A DNA stretch of 64,000 nucleotides, from positions 149,133-213,132 of the forward strand of contig CALXWO010000002.1 of the NCBI GenBank assembly GCA_944392485.1, given 5' to 3'. The notes under the pieces were generated by a model, which saw nothing but the letters and a program-made list of their open reading frames with translations, did no database searches and had not been told where the DNA came from. Source of the DNA: an uncultured Clostridia bacterium (GTDB taxonomy: Bacteria; Bacillota; Clostridia; TANB77; CAG-508). The translations under genes and the position numbers were made by a program. Shown here in pieces: positions 53,492-62,557 of this stretch (its first letter is position 1; every line of letters starts with the position of its first letter).

Positions 53492-55201
53492 ATGATTAAC
53501 TTTAAAGAAGAAATAGCAAAAGCAATTGCAGATGTAACTAAATTAGAAGAAAAAGAATTAGAAAATTATATAGAAATTCCACCAAATATTGATCTAGGTG
53601 ATTATGCTTTTCCATGTTTTAAACTTGCAAAAGATTTAAGAAAAGCACCGCCAATAATTGCAAATGATATAAAAGAAAATATAAAGATAGATGAAGGTAT
53701 AATAGATAGAATAGATGTTGTAGGTGGGTATTTAAACATTTTCATAAACAAAGAAGCTTTAACTAAAACTGTACTAGAGGAAGTAGCAAATAAGGAAGAA
53801 AAATATGGGTCTTCTAATATAGGTCAGGGAAAAAATGTTGTTATTGATTATTCAGCACCAAATATTGCAAAACCCTTTCATATAGGACATTTACGTTCTA
53901 CAGTAATTGGTGGTGCTTTATATAAAATATATAATTTTTTAGGATATAATAGTGTTGGAATAAATTATTTAGGAGACTGGGGACTTCAGTTCGGTAAAGT
54001 AATGGCTGGAATTTCACTTTGGAAAGATGAATACGATTTTAAAAATGATGAAATGGGAAGTATACTTAAGATATATATAAGATTTAATCAAGAAGAAAAA
54101 GAAAAGCCAGAACTTACAGATTTAGCAAGAGAATATTTTAAAAAACTTGAAGATGGAGACAAAGAAACATATAAACTATGGGAACATATTAGAAAAATTA
54201 GTTTAGAAAATTACGAAAAAACATATAAGCTACTAAATTCAAAATTTGATTCATATAATGGAGAGGCATATTATAACGATAAAATGATGCCAATTGTAGA
54301 GGAATTAAAAGAAAAAGGACTTTTAAAAGAGTCTCAAGGAGCACAAGTAGTAGATTTAGAAGAATATAATATGCCACCATGTATTATAATTACATCAGCA
54401 GGAACAACAATATATGCAACAAGAGACTTAGCATCTTTAAAAGAAAGAATGAATAAATATGATTTCAATAAAGCAATTTATGTAGTAGGAGGAGAACAAG
54501 CACTTCATTTTAAGCAGGTATTCAAAGTCTTTGAACTAATGGGGTATGGAGAATATGCAAAAAGATGCACACATGTTCCTTTTGGATTAGTTGTAGATAA
54601 AGATGGAGAAAAAATAGGGTCAAGAAAAGGCAACTCTGTATTCCTAGAAGATATATTAAATGAGGCAATTGATAAAGTAAAAAATATAATAAACGAAAAA
54701 AATCCAGAATTAGAAGGTAAAGATGAAGTAGCAAGAAAAGTTGGGGTTGGAGCAATAATTTTTAATGACCTTGCAAATAGCAGAATAAAAGATGAAATAT
54801 TTGACTGGGATATGCTTCTTAATTTCCAAGGCGAAACAGGACCATATATACAATATATTTATGTAAGAACTAAAAGCCTTTTAGATAAAGCAGGATATAC
54901 ACCTAAAATAGAAAATATAGATTTTAGTAAATTAACAGAAAGAGAAGCAATTTCTACATTAAAATTAATATATATGTTTAATGAAGTAGTACAAAATGCA
55001 GCAGAAAAAAATGAGCCATCAATACTTGCAAGATATCTAATAGATTTAAGCCAAAGCTTTAGTAGTTTTTATAATGAACACAAAATAATTGTTCAAAAGA
55101 AAGATATTCAAGATGCAAGACTATTTTTAACATATGCAGTAGGAACTGTATTAAAAACTGGAGCAGAGTTACTAGGTATGGAAATGCCTAAACGCATGTA
55201 A
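53492..55201 (+). CDS. argS: Arginyl-tRNA synthetase
   Basis: 569 residues. HIGH-type motif in APNIAKPFHIGHLRSTVIGG, ANIYATRDL-like TTIYATRDLASL and GSRKGNSVFLEDIL, which takes the KMSKS place, and the anticodon-binding domain at the C-terminus. It charges all arginine tRNAs of the cell, which is relevant since CGG appears not to be decoded as arginine here. AAGGAG precedes the start. Confidence 0.95.
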   Translation: MINFKEEIAKAIADVTKLEEKELENYIEIPPNIDLGDYAFPCFKLAKDLRKAPPIIANDIKENIKIDEGIIDRIDVVGGYLNIFINKEALTKTVLEEVANKEEKYGSSNIGQGKNVVIDYSAPNIAKPFHIGHLRSTVIGGALYKIYNFLGYNSVGINYLGDWGLQFGKVMAGISLWKDEYDFKNDEMGSILKIYIRFNQEEKEKPELTDLAREYFKKLEDGDKETYKLWEHIRKISLENYEKTYKLLNSKFDSYNGEAYYNDKMMPIVEELKEKGLLKESQGAQVVDLEEYNMPPCIIITSAGTTIYATRDLASLKERMNKYDFNKAIYVVGGEQALHFKQVFKVFELMGYGEYAKRCTHVPFGLVVDKDGEKIGSRKGNSVFLEDILNEAIDKVKNIINEKNPELEGKDEVARKVGVGAIIFNDLANSRIKDEIFDWDMLLNFQGETGPYIQYIYVRTKSLLDKAGYTPKIENIDFSKLTEREAISTLKLIYMFNEVVQNAAEKNEPSILARYLIDLSQSFSSFYNEHKIIVQKKDIQDARLFLTYAVGTVLKTGAELLGMEMPKRM

Positions 55202-55264
55202 AATTTATCAAATCGTCCAATCTACTATTTTTGATTAATTTTAGATAAAAGAGGAGGAAGAATT

Positions 55265-55891
55265 ATGGAAGTAATAGAACTAAAGCATCCATTGGTTGAA
55301 CACAAATTAGCGATTTTAAGAGACAAAAAAACTGGAACAAAAGAATTTAGGGAAATAGTATCAGAACTTGCTACAATGCTTTGCTATGAGGCAATGAAAG
55401 ATGCTAAAATGTACGAAACAGAAATTGAAACTCCACTAACAAAAATGGAAGTAAAAAAAATAGATGAAGATAAATATGCTTTTGTTCCAATATTAAGAGC
55501 TGGAACAGGAATGCTAGATGGAATTATAAATTTAGTTCCAAATGCAAAAATAGGGCATGTTGGTATGTATAGGGATGAAGTTACTTTTAAGCCAAATGTA
55601 TATTATTTTAAAGTACCAAAAGATATAGATAAAAGAGAAGTATTTATTCTAGACCCAATGCTTGCAACAGGAGGTTCTGCACTTGATGCAATAGAACTTT
55701 TAAAAGAAAAAGGTGTTAAAAAAATTAAATTTTTATGTATTATTGCTGCACCAGAAGGAATAAAATTAATACAAGAAAAGCATCCAGACGTACAAATTTA
55801 CACTACATCAATAGATGAAAAATTAAATGAAAAAGCATATATTATTCCTGGATTAGGAGATGCTGGAGATAGAGTTTTTGGAACAAAATAG
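55265..55891 (+). CDS. upp: Uracil phosphoribosyltransferase
   Basis: 208 residues. HPLVEHKLAILRDKKTGTKE at the N-terminus, ILRAGTGMLDGI, the PRPP loop DPMLATGGSALDAIELLKE and the uracil-binding YIIPGLGDAGDRVFGTK are all present. It salvages uracil to UMP. GAGGAGG precedes the start. Confidence 0.95.
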   Translation: MEVIELKHPLVEHKLAILRDKKTGTKEFREIVSELATMLCYEAMKDAKMYETEIETPLTKMEVKKIDEDKYAFVPILRAGTGMLDGIINLVPNAKIGHVGMYRDEVTFKPNVYYFKVPKDIDKREVFILDPMLATGGSALDAIELLKEKGVKKIKFLCIIAAPEGIKLIQEKHPDVQIYTTSIDEKLNEKAYIIPGLGDAGDRVFGTK

Positions 55892-55963
55892 CAAAAAAAT
55901 ATTGCATTTTTATTATTAAAAAATATATAATAATGATGTAAAATAAATAAGGAGGAAACATCT

Positions 55964-57329
55964 TTGAGAAAATACTTTGGAACTGACGGAATTAGAAGAA
56001 TTGCAAATACAGAGCTTACACCAGAACTAGTGTATAAAGTTGCAAAAGCAGGTGCTTATGTATTGTCTAAACATTTAGACCATGCACCAACTATTTTTAT
56101 AGGCAGAGATACTAGGCTTTCTGGTACTTTAATAGAAAGTGCAATGACAGCAGGATTTTTAAGTTATGGAGCAAATGTTAAATTACTAGGAGTTATACCA
56201 ACTCCAGCAGTAGCATACTTAACAAAAAAGATGAAAGCAGATGCAAGTGTTGTTATATCTGCTTCACATAACACATTTGAGTTTAATGGTGTAAAATATT
56301 TTAGCAATAAGGGAATGAAAATATCTGATGATATAGAAGAAGAAATAGAAGAAGTTATGGATTCTCGGGAAAATAGAGGAATTAAATGCAGTTCACAATA
56401 AAATAGGTGTATCAGAAGACGGAACAGATTTAATAGACGAATACATATTTTTGTTTAGAAAGATATTTGAAGATAATATAGAAAAATATATCAAAGAAGA
56501 TTTTGTAGTTGGATTAGATGTAGCAAATGGTGCAACATACAAAGTTGCAGAGAATGTATTTAAAAAATTAGGAATAAAGTATAAAATAATAAACAATAAC
56601 CCAAATGGAATAAATATTAATGAAAATTGTGGTTCAACGCACTTAGAAGGATTAAAAAAATTCGTTTTAGAAAACAAACTTAGTTTAGGAATAGCATATG
56701 ACGGAGATGGAGATAGGTGCCTTGCAATAGATGAAAAGGGAAACGAAATAAATGGAGATGTTTTACTTGCTATTTTTTCTAATTATTTAAAAGAAAAAAA
56801 TAGTCTAAATAAAAATACAGTAGTTGCAACAATTATGAGTAATCTAGGGTTAAGCAAATTTGGTGAAAAAAATGAAATAACAATAAAACAAACAAAAGTT
56901 GGAGATAGATATGTACTTGAAGAAATGTTAAAAAACGGATATAATTTAGGAGGAGAACAATCAGGACATATTATAATGTTAGATTACAATCCAACAGGAG
57001 ATGGAATTTTAACATCTTTAATGTTAATACAAATTTTATTGGAGAAAAATATTAGTGCATCAAAACTTGCAAATATTATTGAAATATATCCTCAAGTTTT
57101 AATAAATGCAAAAATTAATTCAAACAAAAAGAATGAATTTGAAAGTAATAAAGATATACAAAATAAAATAGAAGATTTAAAAAATAATATATTAAAAGAT
57201 GGAAGAGTTGTTATAAGACCTTCTGGAACAGAACCTTTAATTAGAGTTATGATAGAGGGAAAAGATATTAAATTAATCACAAAATATGCAAATGAACTAG
57301 CTAAATACATAGAAGAAAAACTTGGTTAA
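55964..57329 (+). CDS. glmM: Phosphoglucosamine mutase, one CGG +1 frameshift at 56366
   Basis: TTG start after AAGGAGG gives RKYFGTDGIRRIAN, the substrate motif RDTRLSGTLIESA and the phosphoserine loop ISASHNTFEFNGVKYF. After 134 codons CGG at 56366 occurs and the zero frame stops at 56401. Skipping its C gives SGKIEELNAVHNKIGVSEDG and a frame to 57329 with AYDGDGDRCLAID (metal loop), GGEQSGHIIMLDY and RPSGTEPLIRVMIEG. The full length is 454 residues, as usual. GlmM is essential for cell wall precursor synthesis in bacteria, so a broken gene is not plausible. Confidence 0.92.
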
Positions 57330-57369
57330 ATTTAAAATTTAATAAAAAAATACAAAGGAGGAAAAAAAG

Positions 57370-57711
57370 ATGTTTATAATTGATGTAACAAATCCACTAA
57401 CATTAATTTTATTGCTTACAGCTACAGTGCTATTAATTTTCCTAGGAAAGGAAATAAAAAGACCATATGCACCTGCTTTTGCATTAGCAATATTTTTAGT
57501 TTTTGTTGTAATTCATAGTGTTCAACTTGCATCTTTAAATTCAGTTAATTCAGAAATTTACAAATCAACACTTTTAGGATGCATAACAGTTGATTTAATT
57601 ATGATTTTTATAACATTTTTTGGATATTTATGGGTTGATGATATTGCATGTAGATTTTATAAAAAGAAAAGCATCGATAACAGTTTAGATTGGTTTTGGA
57701 AACAAGTATAA
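57370..57711 (+). CDS. Small membrane protein of unknown function
   Basis: 113 residues with three membrane segments (~12-25, ~33-52, ~68-88) and a basic, Trp-containing tail. AAAGGAGG lies before the start, 41 bases after glmM. I do not recognise the family. It is followed by a strong terminator. Confidence 0.7.
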   Translation: MFIIDVTNPLTLILLLTATVLLIFLGKEIKRPYAPAFALAIFLVFVVIHSVQLASLNSVNSEIYKSTLLGCITVDLIMIFITFFGYLWVDDIACRFYKKKSIDNSLDWFWKQV

Positions 57712-57726
57712 ATAATAATTAGTACA

Positions 57727-57753
57727 TAAGGGCAGATTATATATCTGCCCTTA
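57727..57753 (+). terminator. Intrinsic terminator
   Basis: TAAGGGCAGAT-TATAT-ATCTGCCCTTA is a perfect 11-bp stem; the T-run follows after a short gap. Confidence 0.8.
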
Positions 57754-57823
57754 TACTTGCTATATTTTTTTTATTATGATAAAATTTAAAATATTGTAAA
57801 TCATAAAAAAGGGGAGAAGATAA

Positions 57824-59410
57824 ATGAACAAAAACATTTTAATAGGTGGCGCATGGCCATATGCAAATAATTCTTTACACTTAGGACATCTAGCAGGACT
57901 TATATCAGGAGATTTATTAGCAAGATATCATAGATTAAAAGGGGATAATGTACTTTATGTATCTGGAACAGACTGCCACGGAACACCAATTACAGAAAGA
58001 GCAAAAAAAGAAGGAACAAGTCCAGATAAAATTGCACAGCATTATCATGAAGAATTTGTTAAAACATTTAATGCTATGAACTTTTCTTATGATTTATATT
58101 CTAAAACAGAAACAGAATATCATTCTAAAAAAGTGCAAGAAATTTTTAAAAGATTATATGACAATGGCTATATATACGAAAAAATAGAACCACAAGCATA
58201 TTGCGAAAAATGCAATAAATTTCTTCAAGATAGAGAAATACAAATAAAATGCCCAGAATGTGGAGAAATAACAAAAGGTGACCAATGTGATAATTGTGGA
58301 CATACTCCTTCAATAGAAGAATTAAAAAACGGTGTTTGTTTAAGTTGCGGAAGCAAAACAGTAGAAAGAGATAACAAAAATTTATATTTTGCACTTTCAA
58401 AATTTCAAGATATAATTCAATCAAACACAGATAAATGTAAAAATTTTTGGAGAGTAAATGCAAGAAATGAAACAGAAAAATATTTAAAACAAGGATTAAA
58501 AGATAGGGCAGTAACAAGAGATTTAGACTGGGGAATTGAAATACCAGTTCCAGGATACGAAGCAAAAAGAATGTATGTATGGATAGAAGCAGTTCTTGGA
58601 TACTTAACAGATACAATGAAGCTTGCAGAAGAAAATGGCTTTAACTGGGAAGACTACTGGAAAGAGGGACATAATAATAAAATATATATGTGTCATGGAA
58701 AAGATAATATTGTATTTCATAGCATTATATTTAATGGATTACTTGCAGGATTAGAAGATAATTTCCATTTAGTTGATGTAATTGTTTCAACAGAATATCT
58801 TAATATAAATGACGAAAAAATTTCAAAAAGTAAAGGTAATGGAATTACAGCATTAGAAATGCTTGAAAAATACAATTCAGATTCTTTAAGATTCCATATA
58901 ATAAATAATGGACCTGAGAAGAAAGACACAAACTTTACCATTGCTGACTTTGAAAGAACACATAATAATGAATTATTAAATAAGTTTGGAAATCTTGTAA
59001 ATAGAACATTAAGATTTAAAGGACTAGAGAGCATGCCAACAGGTAAATTAGATGAAAAAGCAAGAGAAGAAATAGAAAAAACTTACAAAGAAACAGAATT
59101 TGCAATAGAAAATTTAGAATTTAAAAATGCAACAGATAGAGTAATGGAACTTGTAGAATTTGCAAATAAATATTATGATGAAAGACAACCATGGATACAG
59201 AAAAAAGAAGATATTGAAGGATTTAATGACACAATATATACTTGTGGTGTAATTATTGCAAATTTATCTAATCTATTTGAACCATTTATGCCTATGGCTT
59301 GTGAAAAAATAAGAAAATACTTAAATATTACAAAACCATCATGGAATATAATTGAAGAAATAGACCCAATTGAATTAAAAGAAATAGAGCCATTATTTAG
59401 TAGAATTTAA
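57824..59410 (+). CDS. metG: Methionyl-tRNA synthetase
   Basis: 528 residues. HIGH motif in NNSLHLGHLAGLISG; zinc ligands CEKC...CPEC and CDNC...CLSC between residues ~125 and ~180 give a four-knuckle insert; the KMSKS motif is KISKSKG. The anticodon-binding helical domain is present, but there is no C-terminal OB-fold dimerisation domain, so it is shorter than many Gram-positive enzymes. GGGGAG precedes the start. Confidence 0.93.
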   Translation: MNKNILIGGAWPYANNSLHLGHLAGLISGDLLARYHRLKGDNVLYVSGTDCHGTPITERAKKEGTSPDKIAQHYHEEFVKTFNAMNFSYDLYSKTETEYHSKKVQEIFKRLYDNGYIYEKIEPQAYCEKCNKFLQDREIQIKCPECGEITKGDQCDNCGHTPSIEELKNGVCLSCGSKTVERDNKNLYFALSKFQDIIQSNTDKCKNFWRVNARNETEKYLKQGLKDRAVTRDLDWGIEIPVPGYEAKRMYVWIEAVLGYLTDTMKLAEENGFNWEDYWKEGHNNKIYMCHGKDNIVFHSIIFNGLLAGLEDNFHLVDVIVSTEYLNINDEKISKSKGNGITALEMLEKYNSDSLRFHIINNGPEKKDTNFTIADFERTHNNELLNKFGNLVNRTLRFKGLESMPTGKLDEKAREEIEKTYKETEFAIENLEFKNATDRVMELVEFANKYYDERQPWIQKKEDIEGFNDTIYTCGVIIANLSNLFEPFMPMACEKIRKYLNITKPSWNIIEEIDPIELKEIEPLFSRI

Positions 59411-59436
59411 AAGAGAATAAGAAATTAATTCATACG

Positions 59437-59488
59437 GGGGACATTACTATTCGAGCGAAAGTAAACTTCGAAGACAAGCTGTGTCCCC
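59437..59488. repeat. GGGGACA...TGTCCCC hairpin element
   Basis: GGGGACA at 59437 and TGTCCCC at 59482 enclose a second inner stem (TTCGA/TCGAA). It lies between metG and tmk. A GGGGAC/GTCCCC unit of similar type is inside nadD at 60522. Confidence 0.7.
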
Positions 59489-59512
59489 ATACATTAGAAA
59501 AGGAGCAAACAA

Positions 59513-60190
59513 ATGGGAAAATTATTTGTAATAGATGGAACAGATGCAAGTGGAAAACAAACACAACTAAAAAAAATGCAAGAAAGATTAGAAAAAGAAA
59601 ATATTGAATATAAATTAGTATCATTTCCAAACTATGATAGTCCATCATCTGCTCTAGTAAAAATGTATCTATCTGGAGAATTTGGAGAGAATGCAAAAGA
59701 TGTGAGCCCATATATTGCATCAACATTCTTTGCAGCAGATAGATATGCTACATTTAAAAAAGACTTAGAAAAATACTATAATGAAGGTGGAATAATACTT
59801 GCAGATAGATATACAACAGCAAACATGGTGCACCAAGCAGGAAAAATACAAAATAAAGAAGAAAGAGAAAAGTATTTAAATTGGCTTTGGGATTTCGAAT
59901 TTAACTTATATAAATTACCTATTCCTACAAAAGTATTTTTTTTGGATATGCCACCAGAATTTGCATTTGAACTTATGAAAAACAGAGAAAACAAATTTAC
60001 ACACGAAGCTAAAAAAGACATACATGAAAGAGACAAAAATCACATTATAGACAGTTATAATGCAGCGTGTGAAGTAGCAAAAAAATATGACTGGGAAAAA
60101 ATTAATTGCGTAAATAATGGAAAAATTAGAACAATAGAAGAAATACATGAAGATATATTTAATAAAATAAAGGATTTGATAAAAAAATAG
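59513..60190 (+). CDS. tmk: Thymidylate kinase
   Basis: 225 residues. P-loop FVIDGTDASGKQTQLKKM, the DRY motif in ILADRYTTANMVHQAGK and DMPPEFAFELMKNR near the lid. The P-loop K is followed by Q rather than S/T, as in the Clostridial variety. It phosphorylates dTMP. AAAAGGAG precedes the start. Confidence 0.9.
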   Translation: MGKLFVIDGTDASGKQTQLKKMQERLEKENIEYKLVSFPNYDSPSSALVKMYLSGEFGENAKDVSPYIASTFFAADRYATFKKDLEKYYNEGGIILADRYTTANMVHQAGKIQNKEEREKYLNWLWDFEFNLYKLPIPTKVFFLDMPPEFAFELMKNRENKFTHEAKKDIHERDKNHIIDSYNAACEVAKKYDWEKINCVNNGKIRTIEEIHEDIFNKIKDLIKK

Positions 60191-60199
60191 AATAATTAA

Positions 60200-60226
60200 T
60201 GTAGGGGCGGCAAATTGCCGTCCGTA
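60200..60226. repeat. TGTAGGGGCG repeat unit
   Basis: TGTAGGGGCGGCAAATTGCC and a following CCGTA form a short hairpin (CGGCAAATTGCCG) between tmk and nadD. Related to 22753 and 60812. Confidence 0.65.
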
Positions 60227-60251
60227 AATTTGTAAAAGGAATAATATAAAA

Positions 60252-60785
60252 ATGAAACGTATAGGATTTTTTGGAGGATGCTTTAATCCAGTAACAAACA
60301 TACATATTAACATAGCAAATAATTTAATTAAAGAAGGTAAATTAGATAAAGTAGTATTTGTGCCAGTAAACGATTATTATAAAAAAGAAAATTTAGCAAG
60401 CGCAAGAGATAGATTTAACATGCTAAAATTAGCAACAAAAAAATATGAGAACTTAGAAGTAGATGATATCGAAATAAAAGAAAATAGGCCATTATTTGCA
60501 GTAGATGCATTTGAAGTAATTGGGGACAGTCCCCATGCGACAAAATGTCGCAAAAGGGACATATATTTAATTATGGGTTCAGATAATTTCAAAAAAATGC
60601 CTAATTGGAAAGATTATGATAAAATAAAAGATAAATATAATTATATAGTTATAAATAGAGATGAAAAAGAAATTTCATCAACTACAATTAGAGAAATGTT
60701 AAAAAATAATGATAAAAAAGTGTTGCAATATTTACCAAAAGAGGTATATGAATATATTGATAGAAATAAATTATATAAATTGTAA
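60252..60785 (+). CDS. nadD: Nicotinate-nucleotide adenylyltransferase-like protein
   Basis: 177 residues. The nucleotidyltransferase motif GGCFNPVTNIHINIANNL (GxFxPxxxxH) and the C-terminal ISSTTIREMLK are those of NadD. DIYLIMGSDNFKKMPNWKDY is the central block. Between VDAFEVI and DIYLIMG about 12 residues (GDSPHATKCRKR) are encoded by a GGGGAC repeat inserted in frame at 60522. They replace the usual linker and may form a surface loop. With nadE at 22875 it would complete NAD synthesis. Confidence 0.75.
   Translation: MKRIGFFGGCFNPVTNIHINIANNLIKEGKLDKVVFVPVNDYYKKENLASARDRFNMLKLATKKYENLEVDDIEIKENRPLFAVDAFEVIGDSPHATKCRKRDIYLIMGSDNFKKMPNWKDYDKIKDKYNYIVINRDEKEISSTTIREMLKNNDKKVLQYLPKEVYEYIDRNKLYKL
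60522..60560. repeat. GGGGAC/GCGAC repeat inserted in the nadD reading frame
   Basis: Two adjacent hairpins, GGGGAC-A-GTCCCC at 60522-60534 and GCGAC-AAAAT-GTCGC at 60537-60551, lie inside coding sequence. Their GC content and palindromic form are those of the intergenic repeats, and the length of about 36-39 bases keeps the frame. Confidence 0.7.
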
Positions 60786-60811
60786 TTTCGATGCTTAAAT
60801 TTATTTTAATC

Positions 60812-60836
60812 TGTAGGGGCGACCTGTGGTCGTCCG
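60812..60836. repeat. TGTAGGGGCG repeat unit
   Basis: TGTAGGGGCGACCTGTGGTC with CGTCCG at its end folds as GGGCGACC/GGTCGTCC. It lies at the left of the 335-base gap between nadD and the GltD-like gene. Confidence 0.65.
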
Positions 60837-60857
60837 CTCTTCGAAGAAATTGCTAAA

Positions 60858-61044
60858 ATAAAACATAATCTGTTAAAAACATCAATTTATTCAGCTCCTC
60901 GGCTCAATGCGTGTTTTAGCAATTCTAGTGTAAAATTGAACGAGCCTCTCGGTATCCCGCTTCCTCCTTCAATTTTCCTTAAGAATTGCACAAACACTCC
61001 AATCACATTCGTCACTTCATAAATTGATGTGTTTTAACAGATTT
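60858..61044. mobile_element. ~185-bp repeat, inverted copy of 47339-47518
   Basis: The sequence is nearly identical to the inverse complement of the inner part of the spoIIIA element, including CCTCTCGGTATCCCGCTTCC and TTAAGAATTGCACAAACACT. It is bounded by imperfect inverted repeats (GTTAAAAACATCAATTTAT and ATAAATTGATGTGTTTTAAC). No gene is inside. Just right of it, CAAATTCCAATTCAT at 61087 resembles the terminal repeat at 47588. Confidence 0.7.
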
Positions 61045-61120
61045 AATAAATAAATAATTACATAATTTTAAGATGTAAAAGCTCGCACAAATTCCAATTC
61101 ATGAAAAAAGGAGAATTAAA

Positions 61121-62400
61121 TTGAACGATACAGAAGAAATATTAGAAGAAGCAAATAGATGTTTAAATTGCAAAAATCCATTATGTAGAACAGGATGCCC
61201 AATTAGAACTAGAATTCCGGATTTTATAAATGCAATTAAAAATAATAATTTAGAAGAGGCATATATAATATTACAAGAAAACAACATAATGAGTGATATT
61301 TGTTCAAATGTATGTCCTTATGAAGAATATTGTATGCGGGCATTGTATAAAAGGATTTAAAGGTGAGCCTATTAAAGTTTCAAAATTAGAAAAATACGTA
61401 AATTTATGGGGAAGAGAAAATAATGTTAAATATGTATATGATATAGAAAAACAGAACGGTATAAAAATTGCAATAATAGGATCTGGACCTGCTGGAATAG
61501 AATGTCGGAGTAGAACTTGCCAAGAAAGGGTATAAGGTTACTATCCTTGAAAAAGAAGAAAAAATAGGTGGGCTTTTAACATATGGTATTCCTGGCTTTA
61601 GATTACCAAGAAACATAACAGAAAATTTAACAAATAGAGTTAAAAGTTTGGGCATAGAGATAAAAACAAATATTGAGTTTGGAAAAGATGTAACATTAGA
61701 TGAGTTAAAAAAAGAATATAAAGCTATATTTTTAGGAATAGGCGCAGATATTCCTTCTACATATAAACTAACAGATAAAGAATGCAAAAATATATATAAA
61801 TCAAATTACATTTTAAAAGAATATAATGCAAAAAGAATTGTAGAAAATTTAGGAGATGTAATTGTTATTGGTGGCGGAAATGTTGCAACAGATTCTGCCA
61901 GAGCTGCAATTAGGATGGGAGCAAGATCTAGTACAATAGTCTATAGAAGAGATGAAAATAAAATGCCTGCACGAAAAGTAGAATTAGAAGAAGCAATAAA
62001 AGACGGAGTAAAAGTAATATATAATACCAAAGTTTTAAGCGCAGATGTAAATTCTGAAGAAATAAAAAGTGTTAATTGCATAAGAACAGATTCATCTACT
62101 GAGAAAGTAACCGATATAGAAAATAGTGAATTTTCTTTGAAAGCTGGTACAATTATATTTGCAATAGGTTTAAAACCAGATAAAAAATTAATTGAAAAAC
62201 AAGGAATAGAGCTAGATGAGAAAGGTTTAATAAAAGTTGATGAAAATTACATGACAAATATAGAAGGAGTATTTGCCGGAGGAGATGTATCTCAAAATAA
62301 AGCAACCGTTTGCAAAGCAATAGAGGCAGGAAAAAATGCTGCAGAAGCAATAGATAAATACATATCGGTTAAATTTATTGCAATACAACATTTGCAATAA
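61121..62400 (+). CDS. GltD-like NAD(P)H oxidoreductase, two CGG +1 frameshifts (61337, 61506)
   Basis: TTG start after AAAAGGAG. The N-terminal iron-sulfur domain has CLNCKNPLCRTGCPI, then CSNVCPYEEYCM. CGG at 61337 follows; skipping its C gives GHCIKGFKGEPI, completing the cysteine motif. The FAD motif IIGSGPAGIEC is then followed by CGG at 61506; skipping the C gives GVELAKKGYKVTILEK and a frame to 62400 with IVIGGGNVATDSARAAIRMG and GVFAGGDVSQN. The product is 425 residues, like the small subunit of glutamate synthase and related oxidoreductases. The last ~10 residues (VKFIAIQHLQ) look like a run-on into the adjacent palindrome. Confidence 0.85.
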
Positions 62401-62405
62401 ATTTT

Positions 62406-62503
62406 GTGTTACCCAATCGCTGGGACGGAGGCAAAAATTTCATATTCATGAAATTTTATGACCTCACGTCCAACGCTCTCAATCACATATCACAATATCA
62501 ATT
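62406..62503. repeat. Palindromic region between the GltD-like gene and dinB
   Basis: AAAATTTCATATTCATGAAATTTT is the centre; GGGACGGAGGC and GACCTCACGTCC extend the stem, and GTGTTACCC/CACATATCAC form outer arms. It has no clear copy elsewhere in the window. Confidence 0.55.
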
Positions 62504-62513
62504 TATTTTTTTG

Positions 62514-62542
62514 TTGACATATATGAACAAATGTTCTATAAT
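62514..62542 (+). promoter_or_regulatory. dinB promoter with LexA (SOS) box
   Basis: TTGACA at 62514-62519 and TATAAT at 62537-62542 are spaced by 17. Between them GAACAAATGTTC (62525-62536) is a perfect GAAC-N4-GTTC palindrome, the Firmicute LexA box. LexA bound here would block the promoter; DNA damage would release it. Confidence 0.85.
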
Positions 62543-62557
62543 AAATTTGGTGATAGT

